The notes under the pieces are model-generated. The model was not told the DNA's origin. It saw only the letters and a program-made list of their open reading frames with translations, and searched no databases. This document shows positions 1 to 6,848 of a DNA stretch of 64,000 nucleotides, piece by piece (position 1 is the first letter of the stretch; the number at the start of each line of letters is the position of its first letter). The stretch is from Candidatus Saccharibacteria bacterium oral taxon 488. GTDB taxonomy: Bacteria > Patescibacteriota > Saccharimonadia > Saccharimonadales > Saccharimonadaceae. The translations under genes were made by a program, and so were the position numbers. The stretch spans positions 248,001 through 312,000 of the forward strand of contig CP040003.1 of NCBI GenBank assembly GCA_005697215.1, read 5' to 3'.

Positions 1-437
1 GCATGGAATACACCGTCAAGGGGACGAACACAAAATTTGTTCCGCACGTCATCGAGCCGTCGTTTGGTGTCGAGCGGGCGCTGATGGCGGTGTTGTCGGG
101 CGCGTACCGCGAGGACGAGCAAAACGGTGAAAAGCGGGTGTATTTGGCGTTGCCAGAGCATTTGGCGCCGGTCAAATTTGCCGTCTCGCCACTGCTGAAA
201 AACAAGCCAGAATTGGTAGAAAAAGCCCGCGAAGTCTACGCCACACTCGCCAAAGCCAACCCAGGCCGGGTGATGTGGGACGACAACGGTAACATCGGCA
301 AACGCTACCGCCGCCAAGACGAAATCGGCACGCCGCACTGCGTGGTGATCGACTTCCAAACACTAGAGGACGGCACCGTCACCGTGCGCGAGCGGGATAC
401 GACGGAGCAGCGGCGGGTGAGGGTCGGAGAGCTGTAG
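1..437 (+). CDS. glyS: Glycyl-tRNA synthetase, C-terminal part (5' end outside window)
   Basis: This is the end of a class II glycyl-tRNA synthetase of the single-chain type, which charges tRNA-Gly with glycine in the cytoplasm. The visible 144 residues begin inside the catalytic core: the stretch FVPHVIEPSFGVERAL is the class II motif 3 region of GlyRS, with its arginine contacting ATP. It is followed by the HisRS-type anticodon-binding domain (ALPEHLAPVKFAVSPL, then GKRYRRQDEIGTPHCVVID, where the RYRRQDEIGTP segment is very typical of GlyRS). Codon use is like the rest of the resident genome. The start is outside the window, so no promoter can be judged. The stop is TAG at 435-437. Identification is secure from these motifs; the type (dimeric, not alpha2beta2) is inferred from the fused anticodon domain. 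Confidence 0.93.
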   Translation, partial: MEYTVKGTNTKFVPHVIEPSFGVERALMAVLSGAYREDEQNGEKRVYLALPEHLAPVKFAVSPLLKNKPELVEKAREVYATLAKANPGRVMWDDNGNIGKRYRRQDEIGTPHCVVIDFQTLEDGTVTVRERDTTEQRRVRVGEL

Positions 438-481
438 ATACTAGATATGAAAAAATAAATTAGTTTTGAGGAGCTAAAATA

Positions 482-1099
482 TTGATAGAAAGTAGACCTG
501 AGTTTGATAAAATTACATCGTTTGACGAGTTTAATAAATATTATTGGTATCGTGAAGAACTTTCACAGATTTGCAAGTCATTAGGATTAGAATATAGAGG
601 TACAAAACAAGAACTCAATTATATTATTGAGCAGTACTTTAAGGGTAATCTGATTAAAAAATCACTAATAAAAAACGAAACAAAGCAAGTTGAAAATATT
701 ACATTAGACACGCCGTTACTTGAATGTGGTTTTTCTTTTAATGCAAAATTCAGAGAATATTTCTCCGCCGTAACAGGTATTACACCTTTTAAATTTACTG
801 CTGATATGGCTACTGCTTGGCGGAAAGTAAAAAGAGAAAAGGATGGCAAATTTACAATCAAAGATATGCTGAAGGTGTATTATGGAGAGTCGGATTATGC
901 CAAGTATGATAATTCGGTTTGTCAATGGAATCAATTTTTAAAGGATTTTAGTGCAGACGAAAATAGTCGCAACTATTCGAACAAATTAAAAGTAGCTTCT
1001 ATTCTTTGGAAAGAAGTTAGAAATTCAAAAAATGAAAAAATTTATTCAAAGAATCTTTTGAATGAATATGAACATAAAATAAAAGAGTATCACAATTAG
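482..1099 (+). CDS. SAP-like/DUF6434-type protein, AT-rich, probably transferred
   Basis: A 205-residue protein starting at TTG 482, chosen because GAGGAG lies about 8 bases upstream. The N-terminus (residues 1-55) resembles an SAP-like helix-extension-helix module of the kind that binds DNA. The C-terminal half has the layout I associate with DUF6434 proteins of Firmicutes: a TPFKFTADMATAWRKVK segment, then a lysine-rich strand and the NSVCQWNQFLKDF ending. No enzyme motif is visible. Base composition is clearly AT-rich (AAA, AAT, ATT, GAA codons), unlike the GC-balanced genes on both sides, and it has a proper Shine-Dalgarno site while neighbours mostly lack one. Both points suggest horizontal acquisition, perhaps from a low-GC Gram-positive. 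The family name is from memory of the motif; the molecular role is unknown. Confidence 0.6.
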   Translation: MIESRPEFDKITSFDEFNKYYWYREELSQICKSLGLEYRGTKQELNYIIEQYFKGNLIKKSLIKNETKQVENITLDTPLLECGFSFNAKFREYFSAVTGITPFKFTADMATAWRKVKREKDGKFTIKDMLKVYYGESDYAKYDNSVCQWNQFLKDFSADENSRNYSNKLKVASILWKEVRNSKNEKIYSKNLLNEYEHKIKEYHN

Positions 1100-1111
1100 A
1101 TAATTCCCAAC

Positions 1112-1192
1112 GTGTTAACACTCGATGAGCAGTTAATCATGGATATTGGAAAGACAGAATATACTGTAGGTGAAATGGTATCAGCCATTTAG
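1112..1192 (+). pseudogene. Short coding-like remnant (26 codons)
   Basis: Between the SAP-like gene and the Nudix fragment an open frame runs from GTG 1112 to TAG 1190-1192. It encodes a peptide with a plausible helical pattern (TLDEQLIMDIGKTEY, then TVGEMVSAI). There is no ribosome-binding site and no promoter of the type used by neighbours. It reads more like the tail of a decayed gene than like a functional peptide, and fits the decay seen in the next feature. I do not recognise the parent family. Confidence 0.25.
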
Positions 1193-1218
1193 CGCTCAGG
1201 TGTAGTACAATGACTCTC

Positions 1219-1395
1219 ATGTCAAAAATCACCAAAGGACATATCATCACGCAGAATCTAGATGGAACGGACCATCTGGATTGTTTGTATCGCATCTCGC
1301 TCAAAGCCTTGATTTACAACGACGCTGGGCAGATTTTGGTCGTCAAAGAAATCGATCGGACGTATTGGGATTTGCCGGGCGGAGGTATGGATTGA
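1219..1395 (+). pseudogene. Truncated Nudix hydrolase copy (N-terminal third only)
   Basis: This fragment matches the first 58 or so residues of the intact Nudix gene at 2212 closely: both share YRISLKALIYNDAGQI and then TYWDLPGGGMD. The copy ends right after the GGGMD that opens the Nudix box, where ATTGATTTAT gives a stop, so the metal-binding glutamates (REUxEExGU) are missing and it cannot be catalytic. It keeps its own leaderless-type promoter: TACAAT at 1206-1211, seven bases before the ATG at 1219. At DNA level the last hundred bases differ from the intact copy mainly at third codon positions, so the duplication is not very recent, or the two copies came from different relatives. A non-functional remnant is the best reading; a short expressed peptide cannot be excluded. 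Confidence 0.8.
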
Positions 1396-1468
1396 TTTAT
1401 ATGCGCATCTCTGCTAATATAATACACACAGCACCTCGGCTTGGGTTCGTCCCCGTCGAGGTTTTTGG

Positions 1469-1474
1469 TATAAT
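1469..1474 (+). promoter_or_regulatory. -10 box for the aspartoacylase-like gene
   Basis: A consensus TATAAT sits 39 bases before the ATG at 1514. The -35 region is weak. Just upstream, ACCTCG at 1434-1439 and CGAGGT at 1456-1461 can pair around the GC-rich spacer, which may form a small hairpin ending the decayed Nudix transcript. No Shine-Dalgarno site is evident before 1514. Confidence 0.5.
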
Positions 1475-1513
1475 GGAGTATATCTGATACATAGTAAATC
1501 GGGAAATGTCTTA

Positions 1514-2203
1514 ATGACAAAAATACTCGCAATAATCTCCACTCACGGCAACGAATTATTAGGCCCAAATCTGCTGGCGTATATGCTCGCCAAACGGTCT
1601 AAACTGTTGGAAAATATGGAGTTCATCATAGCTAATCCGCGTGCTTACGCAAAGAATGTGCGCTATACTGAATCAGATCTAAATAGGAGCTACGGACTTG
1701 GCCTGGATACTTATGAGGGTCGGCGTACGAAGATTATTGAGGAGCGGATTCGGTTACTGAAGCCGGAGTTGGTATTGGATTTTCATACGACCACTGCCGA
1801 GCAGCCAAATATTTTGATAACGGCAGATAAAAATAATGAAGTAGTGCAGAGGTTTATCAACTCTAGCGCTGTAAAAGACGTTCTGGCGGTTGAGCCGCTT
1901 AATGACATCACGACGGTGGTGTCGAATTTCGCGGCTTATGAAGTTCCAAATTCGCATTTGAACGATGATCTGTATGAGCAAATATGCGCCGACATAGCAA
2001 GATATTTGGACGAGGAGACAGTTGACCAAGCGCGAACTTTTTATAAGATGATAGGGAAGATCTTGCCCGAGGAAGAGCGAAGTATTGTCGATCTTAAAAA
2101 CTTTGTCTATAACGACACATTGCAGGCCATTCCGGCTTTCCTTGGCGAGGAAGCGTATAAGCAAGACGGTACTTACGCCGGGTTTAGGCTAAAAGTGTTA
2201 TAA
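1514..2203 (+). CDS. Succinylglutamate desuccinylase/aspartoacylase-family zinc hydrolase
   Basis: A 229-residue protein of the AstE/AspA branch of the M14-like metallohydrolases, which cleave N-acyl amino acids such as N-acetylaspartate or succinylglutamate. The zinc-binding pattern is intact: STHGNE gives H11 and E14, and LDFHTT gives H91, with the substrate-binding DLNRSY at 55-60 between them. Family members are usually 280-340 residues, so this is a short version with a reduced C-terminal domain. The stop TAA overlaps the TATAAT of the following Nudix gene. No arginine-succinyltransferase or aspartate acetylation genes are nearby, so the natural substrate is unclear; cleavage of N-acylated amino acids scavenged from the host is a reasonable guess. 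The family assignment is firm, the substrate is not. Confidence 0.8.
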   Translation: MTKILAIISTHGNELLGPNLLAYMLAKRSKLLENMEFIIANPRAYAKNVRYTESDLNRSYGLGLDTYEGRRTKIIEERIRLLKPELVLDFHTTTAEQPNILITADKNNEVVQRFINSSAVKDVLAVEPLNDITTVVSNFAAYEVPNSHLNDDLYEQICADIARYLDEETVDQARTFYKMIGKILPEEERSIVDLKNFVYNDTLQAIPAFLGEEAYKQDGTYAGFRLKVL

Positions 2204-2211
2204 TTGTCCCT

Positions 2212-2718
2212 ATGACAAAACTCACCAACGGACATCTCGTAACGCAAGATTCAGTCGGAGTGACTCGCCACGATTACCTCTACCGAATTTCGCTCAAAGC
2301 TCTCATCTATAACGATGCTGGGCAAATTTTGGTTGTTAAGGAAATCAATCGGACGTATTGGGATTTGCCGGGCGGAGGCATGGATTATGATGAGGATTTT
2401 GAATCATCGCTGAAACGTGAATTATACGAAGAAGTTGGCTATAAAGGTGATTTGCGCTATCAACTGTTTGACGCATCAGAACAGATGTATATCGAGCGGC
2501 TTGATGCAAATCAAATCTGTTTTTATTGTCGCGTCTGGCCGGAGAACTTTGATTTTATACCAGGTGAAGAGGGCGATGAAATAATGTTTATTAATCCTGA
2601 GGAATTATTGCTTCAGAAGAGCGAGGTTGACGCGTCAGCTCGAGCCTATGGGGCGCATATGAAATGGCAACAGCTATGCAAAAGGGTATCTGCGAATAAT
2701 ATGCAGCGTTTATATTGA
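2212..2718 (+). CDS. Nudix hydrolase
   Basis: A 168-residue Nudix protein. The Nudix box spans residues 54-77 (GGGMDYDEDFES followed by SLKRELYEEVGY) and satisfies G-x5-E-x7-REUxEExGU, so the Mg-binding helix is complete. These enzymes hydrolyse nucleoside diphosphates linked to another moiety; the substrate cannot be read from the box. The start at ATG 2212 lies seven bases after TATAAT (2199-2204), which overlaps the previous gene's stop codon, so the transcript is probably leaderless and independent of the gene before. A truncated paralogue lies at 1219-1395 and a more distant Nudix gene at 49891-50292, so the genome keeps several of these housecleaning enzymes. Confidence 0.9.
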   Translation: MTKLTNGHLVTQDSVGVTRHDYLYRISLKALIYNDAGQILVVKEINRTYWDLPGGGMDYDEDFESSLKRELYEEVGYKGDLRYQLFDASEQMYIERLDANQICFYCRVWPENFDFIPGEEGDEIMFINPEELLLQKSEVDASARAYGAHMKWQQLCKRVSANNMQRLY

Positions 2719-2751
2719 CATAAACCTAATATTATATTAAAAATAATTGAT

Positions 2752-3318
2752 ATGACACAGGAGCTATTGAGTAATTGCGACTATCGTGATTGTGATACGA
2801 GCAAATTAGAACTTATAAGTGAAGCTGAGGTTAAGCTGATAATCATGGGGGCAGTTCGCGGGCGGCTTGAACCCGATGGTCGGACTGTTGCTCCCTTGAA
2901 GGTTATACGTAATAAATTGCGTGATGGGGCTACTGGACAGACGTGGTTTTTGGGCCCAAAATTAAACTCGATAGAATGTCCAGGCCCTCTTATACTTAGC
3001 GAATATTGTATTACGAATAAAGAAATGCCAAATGGCGATATGATTAGGGAATCTGTGCAGCCGACGAGTTTGAAGGATTCAATTTATGCTACTATGATAG
3101 GTTACTGCGAGAGAATCTTTAGTTCTGGTGATATTAAAGTTATTAACGATGGACTCAGAAATCTAGCTAACGCTCTGGAGCGAGCCGGCTACAAAAAAGG
3201 GGTCTTTGAATTAGAACAAGCGGTACCTTCTTTCCAATTTGGAAGCAGTAAGGACGGTGAGCTGCCCCCAATAGATTATATTTACATCGCACTGACCTAT
3301 CGTCATTGCAGGTGGTAG
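2752..3318 (+). CDS. Hypothetical protein, N-terminal half of a possibly split gene
   Basis: A 188-residue open frame starting at ATG 2752 after an AT-rich stretch with no Shine-Dalgarno site. I recognise no family. It contains conserved-looking segments (LIIMGAVRGRLEPDGR, WFLGPKLNSIECPGPLI) and no membrane segment. It ends in RHCRW just after DYIYIALTYR, a point where the frame at 3306-3818 takes over with a natural-looking helix (VVADLVNSGVRPDYGKLW). The two together would give a protein of about 355 residues. Either this is a single gene with a frameshift near 3300-3315, or two coupled genes overlapping by 13 bases. Function unknown. Confidence 0.5.
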   Translation: MTQELLSNCDYRDCDTSKLELISEAEVKLIIMGAVRGRLEPDGRTVAPLKVIRNKLRDGATGQTWFLGPKLNSIECPGPLILSEYCITNKEMPNGDMIRESVQPTSLKDSIYATMIGYCERIFSSGDIKVINDGLRNLANALERAGYKKGVFELEQAVPSFQFGSSKDGELPPIDYIYIALTYRHCRW

Positions 3319-3818
3319 CAGACCTTGTGAATTCAGGTGTTCGTCCGGACTATGGAAAACTTTGGGTTCCATATGGTAGAGAGGGTCTGCAGCGGTATCG
3401 CCAGGATACGCTTATTTTGGGATTCTCAGAGTATCACGATTTGGAAGAAGCGGTTAAATTTCTACGTGAAAGGTTTATGCGAGATGATGAGATCTGTATG
3501 GGTGCTGGCGAGACGCTTTATGGCCTAAAGATTGCAGGTGCTCCGGGCGCCTATGTAGGGCAGTCCAGGCATAGGGGAGCTTCGTTTAATAGCGAAATGA
3601 AACATTATTTTGAAGAGGCTATTCAGCGTGCATGCAAGGATATTCGGCAACCACAAACTGGCGAGGTATTGACGAATGAGTGGTTGGACGCCATGGCGCA
3701 AAGAACGATAGACGAGCTAGGGCTTATCATGTTAAAGAATGGGCGTACTATCCATCACGCTTTGATTGATTCAGATACGACTACAGATTTGATAAAGCTT
3801 GCTGGCGGTGTACAATAG
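3306..3818 (+). CDS. Hypothetical protein, C-terminal half of a possibly split gene
   Basis: A 170-residue open frame in a different frame from the preceding one and overlapping it by 13 bases. Its first possible start is a TTG with no ribosome-binding site, which argues against independent initiation and for a frameshifted single gene. The sequence is well behaved as protein (GRTIHHALIDSDTTTDLIKL near the end; FLRERFMRDDEICMGAGE in the middle) and soluble. I recognise no domain. It ends only about 45 bases before the AbrB antitoxin start, and its tail runs up to the antitoxin operator. Confidence 0.45.
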   Translation: MQVVADLVNSGVRPDYGKLWVPYGREGLQRYRQDTLILGFSEYHDLEEAVKFLRERFMRDDEICMGAGETLYGLKIAGAPGAYVGQSRHRGASFNSEMKHYFEEAIQRACKDIRQPQTGEVLTNEWLDAMAQRTIDELGLIMLKNGRTIHHALIDSDTTTDLIKLAGGVQ

Positions 3819-3824
3819 GGAAAA

Positions 3825-3856
3825 TATTGTAATAAAATTATAATTTTGTTATAATA
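3825..3856 (+). promoter_or_regulatory. Operator/promoter of the AbrB-Doc toxin-antitoxin operon
   Basis: A 32-base inverted repeat with 14 of 16 pairs matching, centred at 3840/3841; the inner 14 bases (AAAATTATAATTTT, 3834-3847) are a perfect palindrome. The right arm contains the -10 box TATAAT at 3850-3855, six bases before the antitoxin ATG. This is the expected layout for an AbrB/MazE-type dimer that represses its own operon by covering the promoter. Confidence 0.75.
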
Positions 3857-3861
3857 TCTGC

Positions 3862-4083
3862 ATGACAATCACTACAATTCAAAAAGTTATCAAGATTGGT
3901 TCCAGTCGCGGCGTGACGCTGCCGGCGCGGGATTTGCGGGCGCTGGGGATTCGCGATGGCGACGAAATTGAAGTCACAGTACGTAAGTGTTCGGAGGTGG
4001 CTGACGATAATCAAGTGCTCAAAACTGCAAACTCGCTCCTTGAGCGATACAAAGAGGACTTTTCTCACTTGGCGAAGCGCTAA
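3862..4083 (+). CDS. AbrB/MazE-family antitoxin
   Basis: A 73-residue protein with a swapped-hairpin AbrB/MazE/SpoVT DNA-binding fold: the IQKVIKIGSSRGVTLPARDL stretch followed by LGIRDGDEIEVTV is the family signature. The C-terminal tail (about residues 46-73) is the part expected to bind and neutralise the toxin. It starts six bases after TATAAT (3850-3855), so leaderless initiation is likely. Its TAA stop shares bases with the ATG of the Doc toxin (TAATG at 4081-4085), giving tight coupling. AbrB-type antitoxins paired with Doc/Fic toxins are a known arrangement. An inverted repeat covers its promoter, consistent with autoregulation. Confidence 0.9.
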   Translation: MTITTIQKVIKIGSSRGVTLPARDLRALGIRDGDEIEVTVRKCSEVADDNQVLKTANSLLERYKEDFSHLAKR

Positions 4084-4475
4084 TGGTTAGTTTGACTCTC
4101 GAGCAGATTCTGCAGTTTCATGCGCTGGTGCTTGTCAAAGACGGCGGTGCAGATGGCGTGCGTGACGTTGGACGGCTGGAGGCTGCGGTGTCAACACAGC
4201 ATCAAGTAGTATTTGGCGAGGAATTATATGCAACAGTATTTGCCAAGGCAGCGGCGTTGATGCGCGGGATTATTGGCGACCATCCGTTCGCTGATGGCAA
4301 TAAGCGGACGGCAATGCTCGCTGGACTGACTTTACTGGAGGTGAATGGGTATAATTTTACAGCACAGCGAGGCGAACTAGAAAATTTCGCTGTCCGCATC
4401 GCGACCGATCATCTCGATATTGATGCGATTGCTGATTGGCTGGAGCGTCATTCGCGGGAGGTATCGATGGTTTGA
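4083..4475 (+). CDS. doc: Death-on-curing (Doc/Fic) toxin
   Basis: A 130-residue Doc-family protein. The Fic core HPFADGNKRT is at residues 67-76, with the catalytic histidine H67; like phage P1 Doc it has the Doc-type motif. P1 Doc phosphorylates elongation factor Tu and arrests translation, and that activity is the likely one here. It is translationally coupled to the AbrB antitoxin through a TAATG overlap. The C-terminal segment (FAVRIATDHLDIDAIADWL) recurs as a fragment at 6091-6186 with about nine in ten bases identical by eye, so the genome carries or once carried a second Doc copy. The toxin looks intact and, with the antitoxin and operator, forms a complete module. Confidence 0.92.
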   Translation: MVSLTLEQILQFHALVLVKDGGADGVRDVGRLEAAVSTQHQVVFGEELYATVFAKAAALMRGIIGDHPFADGNKRTAMLAGLTLLEVNGYNFTAQRGELENFAVRIATDHLDIDAIADWLERHSREVSMV

Positions 4476-4551
4476 TAACAAGGAATTTTAGTGGTAAGTA
4501 GGGTTTCTACGAGGTTCCTCGCCGCCTGATAGAGATGATATACTAAGGTTT

Positions 4552-5121
4552 ATGACTACTATCTATATCGCTCGCCACGGCCAGAATGAAGATAATGTGC
4601 GCGGGATTTTGAACGGTCATCGCGATCTGCCATTGACCGATTTGGGACGCCAGCAAGCGCGGCAATTGGCGCGTCACATCAAGGATAGGGAACTAGTTTT
4701 TGACGCGGTGTATGCATCGCCGCTTGGTCGAGCTTTCGAGACGGCAGCGATTGTAGCGGCGGAGCTGGAGCTTGCCGAGCCGATAATTCACGATGATTTA
4801 ATCGAGCGTGATTTTGGAATTATGACTGGTAAGCCGGCCGCTGATATTGAGGAAATCTGTGCGCCGGACATCATCAAAGCAGAAAACGTGACCTATTTTT
4901 TGCATCCTGATGGCGCTGAGACTTTTCCTGAGTTATTGGCTCGCGGCCAGCGGGTGCTTGATTTCATGGCGCGTCAACATCCAGATCAAACGGTGTTGTT
5001 GGCTTGCCATGGCGATATTGGCAAAATGATATATGCTGCGGCAACCAGCACGCCATGGCGGCAGGTCTTAACCGATTTTTACTTTGGCAATACGGATATT
5101 ATCGGGCCGGTGCGTGATTAA
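4552..5121 (+). CDS. Histidine phosphatase family protein (phosphoglycerate-mutase fold)
   Basis: A 189-residue branch-1 histidine phosphatase. The catalytic RHG is at residues 8-10 (YIARHGQNEDN), the second arginine and acid/base glutamate region is in YASPLGRAFETA, and the second catalytic histidine is in LACHGDIGK near residue 156. It is too short for, and lacks inserts of, a true glycolytic mutase, and is more like small phosphatases acting on sugar phosphates, nucleotides or ribazole-phosphate. The start at 4552 follows TATACT (4539-4544) by seven bases. It lies between the toxin-antitoxin pair and the GC-rich transferred gene, which starts 63 bases after its end. Substrate unknown. Confidence 0.85.
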   Translation: MTTIYIARHGQNEDNVRGILNGHRDLPLTDLGRQQARQLARHIKDRELVFDAVYASPLGRAFETAAIVAAELELAEPIIHDDLIERDFGIMTGKPAADIEEICAPDIIKAENVTYFLHPDGAETFPELLARGQRVLDFMARQHPDQTVLLACHGDIGKMIYAAATSTPWRQVLTDFYFGNTDIIGPVRD

Positions 5122-5170
5122 TGGCTTCAGGTATGGTATTATGTGTATACAATTGGTTGTTAATTTCAAA

Positions 5171-5177
5171 AAGGAGG
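5171..5177 (+). promoter_or_regulatory. Strong ribosome-binding site of the transferred NAD(P)-binding gene
   Basis: AAGGAGG lies six bases before ATG 5184 and decides this start over the longer upstream frame that begins at 5121. A perfect Shine-Dalgarno site is unusual in this window, where most starts are leaderless, and supports a foreign origin of the gene. Confidence 0.75.
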
Positions 5178-5183
5178 GGCAAA

Positions 5184-6065
5184 ATGACAAAGCATAAAAC
5201 GGTTCTCGTCGCCGGAGCCACAGGCTATCTCGGACGTTTCGTCGTCGCCGAGCTGCACCGCCGTGGCCACAAGGTGCGCGCGATCACCCGCAGTCGCGAG
5301 CGGGCCGTCTCTCCAGGCCCCTGGGATTCTCCCTCACTGGATGGCCTCGTCGACGACTGGGCCGTCGGGGAGGTCACGAATCCCGCATTCGTCGCCGATG
5401 TCGCAGAAGGGGCCGACGATGTCATATCCGCCTTGGGGGTCACCAAGCAGAAGGCCAATCCTTGGGACATCGACCACCAGGCCAATCTCGCCGTCCTCCG
5501 CTCCGCGGAGAAGCACGGCGTCAAGCACTTCTGCTTCGTCAACGTCATCGGAGGCGACCAGTGCCCGGCACAGCTGACCCGGGCAAAGACCGCTTTCGCC
5601 CAAGAACTGACAGCCTCCCGGATATCGAGTCAGATCATCAATCCCCCCGGGTACTTCTCCGACATGACCCAGATTCTTCAGATGGCCAAAAAGGGTCGCG
5701 TCTTCCTCTTCCGCCCGGAAACCAGGATCAATCCCATTCACGGCGCCGACCTCGCGAAGTTCTGCATCGACCGCTTGACCGACGGCGAGGAGGGCGCATG
5801 GAACGTGGGAGGCCCCGAGGTCTTCACCTGGAAAGGGCTCGCTGAGTGCGCCTTCCAAGCTCTCAATCGGCCCGCAAAAATCGCAACCATGTCACCCGCC
5901 ATCCTGTCGCCCCTCATCGGAGCCCTCGGACTCTTCAACCGGAGAAGGGCCGACACGCTGCGCTTCATCTCATGGAACATGCTCCACGACTGCGTAGGTG
6001 AACCCTTCGGCACTCACAGGCTGCTCGACTTCTACAAGGATCTTGTCCAAAAAGACGGTGATTAG
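5184..6065 (+). CDS. NAD(P)-binding SDR/NmrA-like protein, likely from an actinobacterium
   Basis: A 293-residue atypical short-chain dehydrogenase of the NmrA/NDUFA9-like group. The Rossmann glycine motif GATGYLG is near residues 10-16 (VLVAGATGYLGRFVVAEL), followed by an arginine typical of NADP preference (AITRSRERA). The middle (HFCFVNVIGGDQC) and the C-terminal part (INPIHGADLAKFCID, then WNVGGPEVFTWKGLAE) fit this family. It lacks a YxxxK catalytic pair, so it may be a redox-sensing or chaperone-like protein and not a dehydrogenase. The DNA is far more GC-rich than its surroundings and strongly prefers GTC, CTC, ATC, GCC codons. With its own strong ribosome-binding site and a broken Doc gene directly behind it, it looks like an insertion from a high-GC actinobacterium, plausibly the host lineage. 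Confidence 0.82.
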   Translation: MTKHKTVLVAGATGYLGRFVVAELHRRGHKVRAITRSRERAVSPGPWDSPSLDGLVDDWAVGEVTNPAFVADVAEGADDVISALGVTKQKANPWDIDHQANLAVLRSAEKHGVKHFCFVNVIGGDQCPAQLTRAKTAFAQELTASRISSQIINPPGYFSDMTQILQMAKKGRVFLFRPETRINPIHGADLAKFCIDRLTDGEEGAWNVGGPEVFTWKGLAECAFQALNRPAKIATMSPAILSPLIGALGLFNRRRADTLRFISWNMLHDCVGEPFGTHRLLDFYKDLVQKDGD

Positions 6066-6090
6066 CCACTTCGTGGCGTGGTGCGGAGAC

Positions 6091-6186
6091 ATAGAGGACT
6101 TTGCTGTCCGCGTCGCGACCGATCATCTCGATATTGATGTAATCGCTGATTGGCTGGAGTGTCATTCGCAAATGCGCGTGTCCTGA
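6091..6186 (+). pseudogene. Remnant of a second Doc toxin (C-terminal fragment)
   Basis: This stretch encodes EDFAVRVATDHLDIDVIADW and then LECHSQ, the same C-terminal segment found in the intact Doc at 4378-4460, with about nine of ten bases identical by eye. Everything upstream, including the Fic motif, is missing and replaced by the GC-rich SDR gene. It is a gene remnant that marks the right edge of the inserted segment, or the scar of recombination between two Doc copies. Confidence 0.8.
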
Positions 6187-6204
6187 GTATGATACCATTT
6201 AGGT

Positions 6205-6771
6205 ATGAGAGAAATTGAGATAAAAGTTAAATTGCGAGATAAAAAAGGGTTGCTGGCTGCGCTGGCGGCTAAGGGTGTTGTTCTCAGCGAGCCAGTGCAT
6301 CAGCGTGATCAAGTGTTTGGCTTGCCGGGAGAAGCTGGCGGTGACGGCAATACAGCGCCTTGGTTACGGGTGCGTACTGAGACGCGTAGACAAGGTGAAG
6401 ATGCAACGAAGCGGGCGTTGTTCACTCTCAAACGATCAGTGACCGGGCAGCTAGATAGTATTGAGCATGAAACGGAAGTTCGCGATCCAGATACTATGAT
6501 TGCTATCGTTAAGGGGCTGGGCTTTGTGGCGTTTTCGGATATGTCAAAGATTCGCCAGACTGGCACGTTGAATGGTACAGAAGTATGTATCGACTCGGTG
6601 GAGAGCTTAGGTGACTTTATGGAATTGGAGCAATTAGCCGATGAGGATGCTGATCCTGCTGCTATAGTCAATTGTCTGTGGCGCGAGATGGCTGAGTTGG
6701 GGATTAGTAGCCAGCACGATGAGGTGACTGATGGCTATGATATCCTAATGAAGAAGTTGAGGGAACAGTAA
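6205..6771 (+). CDS. CYTH-domain protein (class IV adenylate cyclase/triphosphatase family)
   Basis: A 188-residue CYTH protein. The defining ExExK signature is at the N-terminus (REIEIKVKL, residues 2-10), and further conserved positions follow: the basic ALFTLKR and the acidic EHETEV and MELEQLADEDA segments that line the triphosphate tunnel. The family hydrolyses inorganic triphosphate or thiamine triphosphate, or in CyaB makes cAMP; the sequence alone does not decide. The length is close to CyaB-type proteins. The ATG at 6205 follows TATGAT (6188-6193) by 11 bases with no Shine-Dalgarno site. It is followed by an unrelated SDR gene after about 75 bases. Confidence 0.8.
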   Translation: MREIEIKVKLRDKKGLLAALAAKGVVLSEPVHQRDQVFGLPGEAGGDGNTAPWLRVRTETRRQGEDATKRALFTLKRSVTGQLDSIEHETEVRDPDTMIAIVKGLGFVAFSDMSKIRQTGTLNGTEVCIDSVESLGDFMELEQLADEDADPAAIVNCLWREMAELGISSQHDEVTDGYDILMKKLREQ

Positions 6772-6848
6772 AGGCGCTCAATTATCTTAATTGAGGTACC
6801 TACGCTTGGCATTTTACAGTCCATCACTTCTCCTGCTATAATAACCAC

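Noticed and set aside
5334-5858. Long reverse-strand and alternate-frame readings over the SDR gene
   Set aside because: They result from the high GC content of the transferred gene; only the frame 5184-6065 has the Rossmann motif and a ribosome-binding site.
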